DNA of 23,109 nt from a virus, in IMG/VR virus record IMGVR_UViG_3300030106_000436, positions 1 through 23,109 of that record. One strand, given 5' to 3'. Within the stretch, counting starts at the first letter, position 1. Each line of letters begins with the position of its first letter. Made by a program: the position numbers and the translations under genes. The notes below the pieces were generated by a model. The model worked only from the letters and a program-made list of their open reading frames with translations, was not told the DNA's origin and searched no databases. This document shows positions 14,801 through 21,096 of this stretch, piece after piece.

Positions 14801-17800
14801 CAAAGAGCTACAGAAATACAACAAGCTGTAGCAGATGTACCTGTAACAAGAACTGAAGAGGGCACTGTTGTAGAACCACTCGCAACTAGAATAGCTGCAT
14901 CTGTAGAACAACAAACTAATTATCCTGGTAAACCAGTTCGTAAAAAAATTAATTCTAATAATCCTATATTTAGACCACTAGGATTTAGACCATCAAAAAA
15001 GGCAATAGATATTTTAAATAGTGCGGCTGAAAAAATAGTTACTGTTAAAACTTCTGCAAAACCAGAAGGTAGACAAGCATCACAAAAAAGACAAAGCGAT
15101 ATTCAACCTGCTTTTAATGAGATAAATGAATTTAGAAGAAAATTAATATCTGAGAAACCAGAGAATGTTAACGAAGGTTTAATAAACGAAATGGTTCAAC
15201 CTATGGTAAATGCTGCTGTAGCAATAAATCATGGTCACTCTTTTGATATTACAGACACAGACACTAATGAAAAAGTAACAATAGGTGAAGGTAATAAACT
15301 TTTTGGAGCAGATAAAAAAGTTCACGATGATTTAAGTAAACTCAGAATTAATAATAAACCTTTAGCAAGAGCAATCAGCGAGGGTGGTTTTGCACAAACT
15401 ACTGAGGAGAGACAAGTAGAAAGAGCTGATATAGAAAGAGATGAAGTTGCAGAAAGATCAGCGGAAAGAGCTGAAAGATTATTAAAAGATCGACAAGAAG
15501 AAGGTATTGACCCAGAGCAACAAAGAGAACAACAAGAACAAGAAGCTGCTGCTAGAGCTTTAGGTATTGAAGAAGAAACAAAACCAAGAAAAAGAAAAAT
15601 ATTAACTTTATCAAAAGAGCCTGTACAAGAGTTTTTTGATGGTGGTGATGTAAACGCAGAAGCAGATAATAAAACAAGAACAGAAACATCAGATGATCGT
15701 GTTAAGTTTAGTGTATCAAGTTTATTTAGTAGTCCATCAGATGAAGCTATTAAAAGTTTAAGTGATACTATTGTAGAAGAAAAAGCTATACAAAACGTAG
15801 GTGGTGAAAGTGAGACTGGTATATACAAGTCTGTTTTCAATGCTTATGGACCTAGAGCTATCGACATAAGAACTAAGTTACAAGATAAACTTTATATTGT
15901 TAAAAGAATACAAAGAAAGATTGCAGAAACTACAGGTCAACAAATACCAGATAGACTTAATGTTTACATGGCAGAAGAGTTGTACTGGGGTAGAACAGGT
16001 GAAAGATTACATCAAAACAATGTAAAGTTAGTAGAGCCAATAAAAGATTTATTAGCAGAAAACAAAATTACATTAGAAGAATTAGATTTATTTTTGTATG
16101 CTAGACACGCTAAAGAAAGAAACGCTAGAATATTTAAAACATATCAAGAAGCGGTAGAGTTAAGAAACACAAGAAACAGAACTCCAGAGCAAGAAGCTAG
16201 ATACAATAGAATAAAAGATTATTTACAAAACACTGAGGAAGAAGCAAGAGCTGGTTCTGGTATGACAGACGAAGTTGCTGACTCTTACATGGAGTATTAC
16301 AATAATCGTGATGATAGTGAAGTCTTTGTTGAGATGGGTAATTTGGTTAACAAACTCATGCAAGAAGATTTACAAGTTAAACTTGATGGTAATCTCATAT
16401 CACAAGAACAATACGATGAAATAACAAGAGGTGAGTGGGAAAATTATGTGCCACTAGCTGGAATTGATTATGATATTGATTCAGAAAAACCAAAGATGGG
16501 TGCAAGTGGTGCTCCTATAATTAGAACACAAGCTAGAAGTAAAATTAGAAAAACACCAGGTTTCCAAGGTAAGAAAGACCCTAAAGATTTTATTAAAGGT
16601 GGTAGAGCAAAACTAGATGAAGATCAAAGACTAGCAAGAAATGTTTTTGCACAAGCAGTTGCTAAATTAAATAATGACACAATAAAGGCAGAGAAAAATA
16701 AAGTTGCACTTACATTAAATGAGTTTGTAAAAGAATATGGTGATAATCCAATAATTGCAAACGATGAATTATTTATTGCTAATCCTACAGAAGAACAGTT
16801 AGCTGCATTTGAGACAGACAAAGAAGCATACGATAAATTAATTAAACAACGATTTATATTTAAAAATACAAAACCTAATCCTGGTGAGAAGTTTGAGTTC
16901 TTAGAAAATGGTGAGAAAAGAACTATACTATTAACAAACGAATATCTTGCTAGAGCATTTAATAATCATGGCGTAGAAGCTGGTAGTAAAATAATGCAAA
17001 TGTTAGGTAATGTTACTAGATATCTTGCAGTTATTAACACAGCATACAACCCAGAGTTTATGCTTACAAACGCAATCAAAGATTTACAAACTGCTGCTAT
17101 AAATTTATCTGATGAACAAACTACATCATTTAGAAACAACGCAATCAAAGGTTGGAGAGGTGCATTAAAAGGTGCATTTAGAGCAATTAGAAAACCAGAT
17201 GCAGAGGGTTTCTGGGAAGATGCATACAGAGATTTTGCAGAGCAAGGTGGTAAAGTAGGTTTCTTTACATCTATGAAAACAATAGATGAACAGTTTAACG
17301 AAATACAAAGAGACATAGGTAATCTTAAATCAGAGAAAGCAGCAAAAACTTTCTTTGGTAAAAAAGGTGGTGTTAGAAATGTAATTAAATTTATTACAGA
17401 TACTAACGGAGCTATAGAAAATGCTATTCGTTTATCAGCTTATCAAGCTGCTGTTGATGCTGGTGTATCAAAACCAAAAGCAGCAAGTCTTGCAAAAAAT
17501 TTAACTGTTAACTTTAATAGAAAAGGTGAATGGGGTGGAGCTATAAACTCTTTATACTTATTCTACAACGCATCTATTCAAGGTTCGTTTAGATTATTCC
17601 AGGCGATTGGCACAAGTAAAAGAGTTAGAAACTTAGCATTAGGTATTGTTGCAACATCATTCTTCTTAGATATGTTTAACAGAGCTTTAGCGGGTGACGA
17701 TGATGATGGAAGAAATAAATACGATAAAATAAATGGTTGGATAAAAGGTCATAACTTAATACTTATGAATCCTTTTGATACAGGACCAGGTTATGTTTCA

Positions 17801-18691
17801 ATACCTTTACCTTGGGGTTACAACTGGTTGTCTATCGTTGGACAAACAATGGCATCATCTATGCCAGAAACTATGGGCGGTGCAAGAAAGAATGAATTAT
17901 CTATTGGTGAGAGTGCAACAAGAACTGCTGTAGGTTTAGTAGATGCATTTAGTCCAGTTGGTTCTGGTGACTCAATAATAGAGTTAGCATCACCTGCTGT
18001 TATAAAACCAGCTATACAATTAATGAGAAATGAAGATTATGCTGGTAGAGCAATCTATCCACCAGACAATCCATTTGATGGTAATGCAGGTCCACCTAAC
18101 TCTCAAACATATTGGGATGCAAGTGAAACATCTAAAACTGTTGCAAGCACATTAAATAATTTAACAGGTGGTAGTCCAGTTCGTGCTGGTATTGCAGACT
18201 TCCATCCAGACACATTAGACTTTATCGCAGGTCAAATGTTTGGTGGTGCAGGTGCTTTCTTAGGAAGAACATTTGAACTAGGAAGAACTTTCTTAACAGG
18301 TGAATGGGATGAGATAGGTCTTAACGATATACCATTTGTTAGACGTGTTGTTAAAAAACAACCATCATTTATCAACAAACAAAACTATTTTGATATTCGT
18401 GATGAAATAAAAATAGCAGAAAATTTAATAGATTACTTAACTGAAGAAAGACAGTTTGCAGAATTGCGTGATGCTAAAAGAGAATATAGATCACTACTTT
18501 CTCTCTCTCCATCAATCAAAAGTCTTGAGTCACAAAGAAGAAGATTTAGAAAACAGATCAAGGCTATTGAGGAAAATAAATCATTGGATGAGGATACTAA
18601 AAAACTGCGTATGAAATTAATATTTGATAGAGAAGAAAGACTATTAACATTGTTCTTAAAAAGAGCAGACAGAATATTGAGAGGAAGTTAA
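11849..18691 (+). CDS. Giant polyvalent ejection protein with zincin motif and LPD38-like region
   Basis: 2280 residues, the largest gene. Residues about 163-200 and 303-320 are Gly-rich hydrophobic segments (GISGGLAGGAVGGPIGG; AVAGGLLGGVVGGVSG) that could enter a membrane. HESFH at 836-840 in the context NELVSHESFHALQ, with Glu903/904 in NTEELQAYVFQ as a possible third ligand, marks a gluzincin-type metallopeptidase domain. Around 1350-1425 the block MAEELYWGRTGERLHQN and LYARHAKERNARI matches a conserved polyvalent-protein region. About 1700-1950 (FNRKGEWGGAINSLYLFYNA) is LPD38-like, followed by a hydrophobic segment. The last 100 residues are coiled coil. Such proteins enter the host with the DNA; this one lies where T7 has gene 16. 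AGAGGAG (11836-11842) sits six bases upstream of the ATG. No lytic transglycosylase motif was found. Confidence 0.85.
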   Translation: MASPLDNLLQRFPKLGSFSVPFFARTLYDDNFENVKDEFATPEDYIEFLLQKEKKQPEDINRFGRRITLEEPQREEDASILGTIPDAFEAGLRGIQATGRGITGGIAGLFGDEQEQQEQLALARQSEALAAQAIEDNITSWRDIGGIGDLARYTIQRFGESSPYLVAGISGGLAGGAVGGPIGGIVGATAALTPLFFGQNVLRQSEEVREGRKEEINEVYAAASAPVQAALDAVLFRVLGLVGKPLNLLQTPARGIFGKALRGGLTGVPTEAVTEVGQQFIERLQAGLSLDSEDALREYEEAAVAGGLLGGVVGGVSGPLTQPSATTLERELSQVTEEAKKQGTTVAPEVEETLEVEPEETIETTPVDRPTVPPRAEPEALETETVSNLQEQGREDGNKLFIGDMLTKKLQSIIDTQGEQAAKEYYKGYTETAKTRFEPPSFERASREVKKPITAPQIGQKRFAVDKVNTDQFEAGEGFVVRDNRLNGQDSLAFRTQKNAEDYIQSQGDPDLTAEDVTIPPKPAEGTTWDSKKGQWVDQFEGQRGKVPAKKVTIKEKRIPINITDLTAKEQRKVDYYRNTKNFRKDREKYPNTDLKEMIDSGVVPADARLVENLTNKQQVLLKNRRKTKKDQFWTTDKELESLGVVPVNEKAQSVLAKQREERQLENQNFKVDFEVALKEDGRFQVNKLLRDQDTNNVVQEVPDSIFTDENVAGRRLRDLQQEAGTPGEEVDITAGKPVITLAELKARDRSDKKILSSVTEVIEKEIAKIAGPETGVAFVTENIVAPEGSFGFTSNDATVNNVEGFYDRSNDVIYLSLLQTEKLFQAGRLNELVSHESFHALQRTIKNAKKTGIFTKKEQDTLNTAFPEGNVDSLPEYTKQTLGTDVMQMLRDRHRNNVLNTEELQAYVFQAWNAQRTAGKRAPVGNIVQRAFNKIANLFAKTKNFLSGKGFNTYESIFEAAATGEVARRGTTGTREEAAARGEQRATEIQQAVADVPVTRTEEGTVVEPLATRIAASVEQQTNYPGKPVRKKINSNNPIFRPLGFRPSKKAIDILNSAAEKIVTVKTSAKPEGRQASQKRQSDIQPAFNEINEFRRKLISEKPENVNEGLINEMVQPMVNAAVAINHGHSFDITDTDTNEKVTIGEGNKLFGADKKVHDDLSKLRINNKPLARAISEGGFAQTTEERQVERADIERDEVAERSAERAERLLKDRQEEGIDPEQQREQQEQEAAARALGIEEETKPRKRKILTLSKEPVQEFFDGGDVNAEADNKTRTETSDDRVKFSVSSLFSSPSDEAIKSLSDTIVEEKAIQNVGGESETGIYKSVFNAYGPRAIDIRTKLQDKLYIVKRIQRKIAETTGQQIPDRLNVYMAEELYWGRTGERLHQNNVKLVEPIKDLLAENKITLEELDLFLYARHAKERNARIFKTYQEAVELRNTRNRTPEQEARYNRIKDYLQNTEEEARAGSGMTDEVADSYMEYYNNRDDSEVFVEMGNLVNKLMQEDLQVKLDGNLISQEQYDEITRGEWENYVPLAGIDYDIDSEKPKMGASGAPIIRTQARSKIRKTPGFQGKKDPKDFIKGGRAKLDEDQRLARNVFAQAVAKLNNDTIKAEKNKVALTLNEFVKEYGDNPIIANDELFIANPTEEQLAAFETDKEAYDKLIKQRFIFKNTKPNPGEKFEFLENGEKRTILLTNEYLARAFNNHGVEAGSKIMQMLGNVTRYLAVINTAYNPEFMLTNAIKDLQTAAINLSDEQTTSFRNNAIKGWRGALKGAFRAIRKPDAEGFWEDAYRDFAEQGGKVGFFTSMKTIDEQFNEIQRDIGNLKSEKAAKTFFGKKGGVRNVIKFITDTNGAIENAIRLSAYQAAVDAGVSKPKAASLAKNLTVNFNRKGEWGGAINSLYLFYNASIQGSFRLFQAIGTSKRVRNLALGIVATSFFLDMFNRALAGDDDDGRNKYDKINGWIKGHNLILMNPFDTGPGYVSIPLPWGYNWLSIVGQTMASSMPETMGGARKNELSIGESATRTAVGLVDAFSPVGSGDSIIELASPAVIKPAIQLMRNEDYAGRAIYPPDNPFDGNAGPPNSQTYWDASETSKTVASTLNNLTGGSPVRAGIADFHPDTLDFIAGQMFGGAGAFLGRTFELGRTFLTGEWDEIGLNDIPFVRRVVKKQPSFINKQNYFDIRDEIKIAENLIDYLTEERQFAELRDAKREYRSLLSLSPSIKSLESQRRRFRKQIKAIEENKSLDEDTKKLRMKLIFDREERLLTLFLKRADRILRGS

Positions 18692-18692
18692 G

Positions 18693-18887
18693 ATGGCTGA
18701 GTGGGAAAAGGAGATAGCTGAATTAAGAACTGACGTTAAATACATCAGAGAAGATGTCAATATAATGCAAAAACAGATAAGGGATTTGAACAAAACATCC
18801 AATATGGGAGTAGGAGGACTAAAGGTATTTTTGGCTGTGGGCGGTATTTTAGCAGCCATATGGACCTTCATAAAATTAAGCGATTGA
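18693..18887 (+). CDS. Small coiled-coil protein with C-terminal membrane segment
   Basis: 64 residues. Residues 1-35 form a heptad-like helix (EKEIAELRTDVKYIREDVNI), and residues 42-60 a membrane segment (GGLKVFLAVGGILAAIWTF) ending shortly before the C-terminus. This tail-anchored layout is like that of XhlA/haemolysin-type and other phage lysis accessory proteins and suggests a holin partner or antiholin. A GAGGAAG site sits before the ATG. It begins one base after the giant gene and is followed by the longest intergenic gap in the window (about 41 bases). Confidence 0.75.
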   Translation: MAEWEKEIAELRTDVKYIREDVNIMQKQIRDLNKTSNMGVGGLKVFLAVGGILAAIWTFIKLSD

Positions 18888-18896
18888 TATAAATCG
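18881..18896 (+). other. Short inverted repeat at a gene end
   Basis: CGATT-GATATA-AATCG overlaps the stop of the 64-residue membrane gene and enters the 41-base gap before the phosphoesterase gene. The stem is only five base pairs with no T tract, so a terminator is not supported. A TATAAA lies within (18888-18893), but I see no convincing -35 box. The rest of the gap holds only AAAGGA/GGAAAG, possible ribosome binding sites for the next gene. Confidence 0.25.
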
Positions 18897-18928
18897 TAAG
18901 TTCTAGTAAACCAAAGGAATGGAAAGTT

Positions 18929-19642
18929 GTGGATAACAAAATGTATAAGCGTGTGCTGTGCATTTCCGATCTTCACGCACCTTATAATCATCCAGATAGT
19001 GTTGATTTTATAAAAGGTGTCAATAAGGCGTTTAAGCCAGATTGTGTCGTGAACATGGGAGATGAACTAGACTATTCAGCATCATCATATCATGAATCTT
19101 CTACCGAATTATTTAATCCTGCAAAGGAATTAAACGAAGGTAGAAAAGTAATAAAAGAATTAGAAAAAGTATTTCCAAAGGTAATGTCTTTGGATTCCAA
19201 TCACGGAAGTATGGCTTTTAGAAAAGCAAACACTGCTGGTTTAGCACAGGCTTTACTAAAACCATATAACGAGATGCTTGGTGTTAGTAAGAAGTGGACT
19301 TGGCATGATTCACTTACACTACAAACTCCTTTAGGTCCTGTCTACTTCGTACACCAGCAATCCTCAAATGTTTTACAAGTTTGTGCAGCAGTTTCAATGA
19401 ATGTTGTGCAAGCACATTACCATACCAAAGCTGTAATAAATTACATAAGCAGTCCAGAAAAATTAATGTGGGCGATGAATGTAGGATGTTTAATAGATAA
19501 AAATCATCTAGCTTTTAAATACAGTAAAGTTATAGTAAAAAGACCTATACTTAGTCTAGGTGTAATACAGGATGGCGTTCCAAGATTAGTGCCTATGGTT
19601 CTAAAAAGGAATGGCGAGTGGGATGGAAAAGTACACATATAA
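18929..19642 (+). CDS. Calcineurin-like metallophosphoesterase
   Basis: 237 residues from a GTG at 18929; an ATG four codons later (18941) is the alternative start. All metal-binding blocks of the family are visible: D14 and H16 in ISDLHAPY, D45 in NMGDELD, N91-H92 in SLDSNHGS, H142 in VYFVHQQ, and H163/H165 in AHYHTK. A two-metal phosphoesterase is therefore expected, hydrolysing phosphomonoesters, diesters or nucleotides; the substrate cannot be read from the sequence. It is smaller than Mre11/SbcD nucleases and closer in size to phage lambda-type protein phosphatases. Such genes usually sit in replication regions; here it follows virion genes and overlaps the DUF3310 gene, which is also usually linked to DNA metabolism. 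Confidence 0.88.
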   Translation: MDNKMYKRVLCISDLHAPYNHPDSVDFIKGVNKAFKPDCVVNMGDELDYSASSYHESSTELFNPAKELNEGRKVIKELEKVFPKVMSLDSNHGSMAFRKANTAGLAQALLKPYNEMLGVSKKWTWHDSLTLQTPLGPVYFVHQQSSNVLQVCAAVSMNVVQAHYHTKAVINYISSPEKLMWAMNVGCLIDKNHLAFKYSKVIVKRPILSLGVIQDGVPRLVPMVLKRNGEWDGKVHI

Positions 19643-19874
19643 AGATTTAGTAAAAAAACCACCACATTATAGGTTCGGTGGGTATGAGTTAATAGAAGTT
19701 TTAAAAGCAAAGTTAAGAGAGTCTAAAATGGATGCAGTGCAATCTGCGTTATGGGTGCAGATAGTACAATATCTTTTTAGATACGATGTTAAAGGTAATG
19801 CTTTGCAAGATTTAGGAAAAGCAAAATTTTATTTAGATGACTTATACGAAGAAACCAAAAAAAAAGAAAGTTAA
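19623..19874 (+). CDS. DUF3310-family phage protein
   Basis: About 83 residues from ATG 19623. The core matches DUF3310: KPPHYRFGGYELIEVLKAKL, then VQIVQYLFRYDVKGNALQDL and GKAKFYLDDLYEET. This small helical domain is widespread in phages, often beside nucleotide or DNA metabolism genes; its role is unsettled. An earlier in-frame ATG (19611) would add four residues, but the AAGGA there directly abuts the codon, whereas the same AAGGA stands 12 bases before 19623; neither start is ideal. The gene begins inside the phosphoesterase gene, so the two are co-translated. Confidence 0.85.
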   Translation: MEKYTYKDLVKKPPHYRFGGYELIEVLKAKLRESKMDAVQSALWVQIVQYLFRYDVKGNALQDLGKAKFYLDDLYEETKKKES

Positions 19875-19878
19875 AGAT

Positions 19879-19968
19879 ATGACTTTCAAAGAGTTTGTTG
19901 TTGCGATGCAGAAATCACAACGATTAAAAGCCAAGGTTGGCAAAGTCAAAGTAAAAACAGGAGGTTAA
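19879..19968 (+). CDS. 29-residue basic peptide ORF
   Basis: ATG 19879 to TAA 19966-19968: MTFKEFVVAMQKSQRLKAKV and then a Lys-rich end. It has nine Lys/Arg and one Glu. It fills the space between the DUF3310 gene and the small membrane protein; its last codons (AGGAGG) form the Shine-Dalgarno site of that protein. Its own ribosome binding site is weak. It may be a real small protein or just the leader carrying the next gene's translation signal. Confidence 0.4.
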   Translation: MTFKEFVVAMQKSQRLKAKVGKVKVKTGG

Positions 19969-19969
19969 T

Positions 19970-20089
19970 ATGCAACTTATAAGAGATTTAGTCGATTGGA
20001 TTAAAGAGTGGAATGAGTGGAAAATGAAAGACTGGATTAAAGCTGGTATCATTGCACTTGTTATTCTAATCATAATAGTAGGATTTTAA
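19970..20089 (+). CDS. 39-residue single-pass membrane peptide next to the holin
   Basis: ATG 19970 to TAA 20087-20089, preceded by a strong AGGAGG. The first half is an amphipathic, Trp-rich helix (DLVDWIKEWNEWKMKDWIK, Trp at 10, 14, 17 and 22). Residues 25-39 (AGIIALVILIIIVGF) form a membrane segment that ends the protein. One base separates it from the holin gene. This shape, a Trp-rich interfacial helix plus one membrane helix, suits a membrane-disturbing or holin-modulating peptide. I have seen very similar tiny proteins beside holins in marine phages, but no function is known to me. Confidence 0.7.
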   Translation: MQLIRDLVDWIKEWNEWKMKDWIKAGIIALVILIIIVGF

Positions 20090-20090
20090 T

Positions 20091-20489
20091 ATGGTTTGGC
20101 AACTTTTAGCTAAACCACTACTTGGCGTAGCCACGGATGCAGTTCGTGGCTTCGTAGAGACAAAAAAATTAAAGGGTGAAGTCAAGATAGCTCAAATACA
20201 AGCAGAGAAAAAAAGAAATGAAGATATTGCTGCTGGTAAAATTAAATGGGAAGCATCAGCTGTAGATCAAATGAAAGGGAGCTGGAAAGATGAGCTAATT
20301 TTAATTTGCCTACTTGCTCCAGCGATAGCAGTCTTCGTGCCTGGTTGGACTCCACACATTAAAGCTGGTTTTGAAGCATTACACTCACTACCAGATTATT
20401 ATAAACATTTGTTATATCTTGCTTGCTCAGTTTCATTTGGTGTGAAAGCTGGACCAGCGGCAGTTGGTTTGTTTAAGAAAAAGAAATGA
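20091..20489 (+). CDS. Holin of the GTA 3-TM family
   Basis: 132 residues. The N-terminal third is amphipathic (LLAKPLLGVATDAV) and is followed by a charged helix rich in Lys/Glu. The family signature MKGSWKDELILICLLAPAIA begins near residue 62 and is followed by VFVPGW; a second hydrophobic part, YYKHLLYLACSVSFGVKAG, lies near 101-120, and the end is basic (FKKKK). This is the layout of the holins found in gene-transfer agents and many phages (GTA_holin_3TM), which permeabilise the inner membrane at lysis. No endolysin gene is recognisable nearby. The ATG follows one base after the 39-residue membrane gene, and the stop overlaps the next gene by ATGA. Confidence 0.82.
   Translation: MVWQLLAKPLLGVATDAVRGFVETKKLKGEVKIAQIQAEKKRNEDIAAGKIKWEASAVDQMKGSWKDELILICLLAPAIAVFVPGWTPHIKAGFEALHSLPDYYKHLLYLACSVSFGVKAGPAAVGLFKKKK
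20129..20151 (+). other. Inverted repeat early in the holin gene
   Basis: AGCCACG and CGTGGCT flank a nine-base spacer, giving a 7-bp RNA stem about 40 bases after the holin start codon. It could slow ribosomes or protect the mRNA, but codon choice alone may explain it. No T tract follows. Confidence 0.3.
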
Positions 20490-20602
20490 GTGAAGAATAC
20501 ATTTGGCAATGGTATTGGGATACAGATTACGAAGGTGAATGGTATAAAGCAATTTATCACGGACCGCCAGAAGATTGGATGACACCTTGCGATGAAGACT
20601 AG
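20486..20602 (+). CDS. 38-residue aromatic, acidic peptide ORF
   Basis: ATG 20486 (ATGA overlap with the holin stop) to TAG 20600-20602. It opens MSEEYIWQWYWDTDYEGEWY and has five Trp, five Tyr and eleven Asp/Glu in 38 residues, with a GPPEDW near the end. The next gene starts inside it (11-base overlap). The position, coupling and the absence of any other gene in this gap support it as a real gene. Its strong acidity contrasts with the basic proteins on either side. No family is recognised. Confidence 0.55.
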   Translation: MSEEYIWQWYWDTDYEGEWYKAIYHGPPEDWMTPCDED

Positions 20603-20837
20603 AGATTATAAAAAAGAATATGGTGAATATCATGTTCGACCTAAACAAAAAAAAGATCGTGCAGGTAGAAACAAAGCAAGAAGAGCTGCGTTAAAATCTG
20701 GTAAAGTTAAAAAAGGTTCTGCATTTGACGTACATCATAAAGACAAGAACCCAAGGAACAACTCTAAAAAAAATATTACAGTTACACATAGAAAAACTAA
20801 TAGAGGAGTTTTAAGAAGGAATAGAAGTCGTGCCTAA
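20592..20837 (+). CDS. HNH-endonuclease-like mini-protein
   Basis: 81 residues, strongly basic. After an Arg/Lys-rich N-terminus (RPKQKKDRAGRNKARRAALK) comes FDVHHKDKNPRNNSKKN and ITVTHRKTNRG. This matches the beta-beta-alpha metal core of HNH nucleases: DVHH with H48/H49, and N57 in the NPxNNS turn. H66 is a possible extra ligand. There are no zinc-binding Cys pairs. The protein is about as small as a functional HNH domain can be. In phages, HNH proteins near the packaging genes aid terminase cutting; whether this one cuts or only binds DNA is open. It ends in an 8-base overlap with the next gene's GTG start. Confidence 0.75.
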   Translation: MKTRDYKKEYGEYHVRPKQKKDRAGRNKARRAALKSGKVKKGSAFDVHHKDKNPRNNSKKNITVTHRKTNRGVLRRNRSRA

Positions 20838-21096
20838 AATATTAGATAGACTTGTAAAACAACTTCAGCAAAAAGGTATGGACAAAAGTTCTGCTTATGC
20901 AATAGCAACAAGTCGTTTACAAAAATCTGGTAATTTAAGAAAAGGTACAAATCAACCAACAAAAAAAGGAATAAGAAGAGGTAATATGACACCATCTCAA
21001 AGAGCAAAAGATAGAGCATCTAAAAGAACTGGTAAGTCTACTTCTAAATTTAAATATAATTCTAAAACTAATAGAGCAACTTTAAGGAGAAAATAA
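20830..21096 (+). CDS. Small basic phage protein (PKILDRLVKQL family)
   Basis: 88 residues from GTG 20830. It reads MPKILDRLVKQLQQKGMDKS and continues with AYAIATSRLQKSGNLRKGT, RRGNMTPSQRAKDRASKRTG and a terminal KTNRATLRRK. I recognise this as a recurrent short gene of marine and other environmental phages, with an N-terminal helical pair followed by a positively charged tail; the function is unknown. The helix-turn look of the first 40 residues plus the basic tail suggest nucleic-acid contact. It starts within the HNH-like gene and ends by sharing the A of TAATG with the next gene. AAGGAG (21084-21089) for the next gene lies in its last codons. Confidence 0.8.
   Translation: MPKILDRLVKQLQQKGMDKSSAYAIATSRLQKSGNLRKGTNQPTKKGIRRGNMTPSQRAKDRASKRTGKSTSKFKYNSKTNRATLRRK

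Noticed and set aside
15322-15840. 172-residue minus-strand frame inside the giant gene
   Set aside because: Ser/Leu-rich antisense shadow with no conserved motif and no operon partner.
11849-18691. Lytic transglycosylase domain in the giant protein
   Set aside because: Expected for T7 gp16-like proteins, but no SLT-type catalytic Glu context was recognised; the only enzyme-like motif seen is HESFH.
18888-18928. Promoter in the 41-base gap before the phosphoesterase
   Set aside because: A TATAAA is present, but with no matching -35 at acceptable spacing, and such boxes are frequent by chance in AT-rich DNA.
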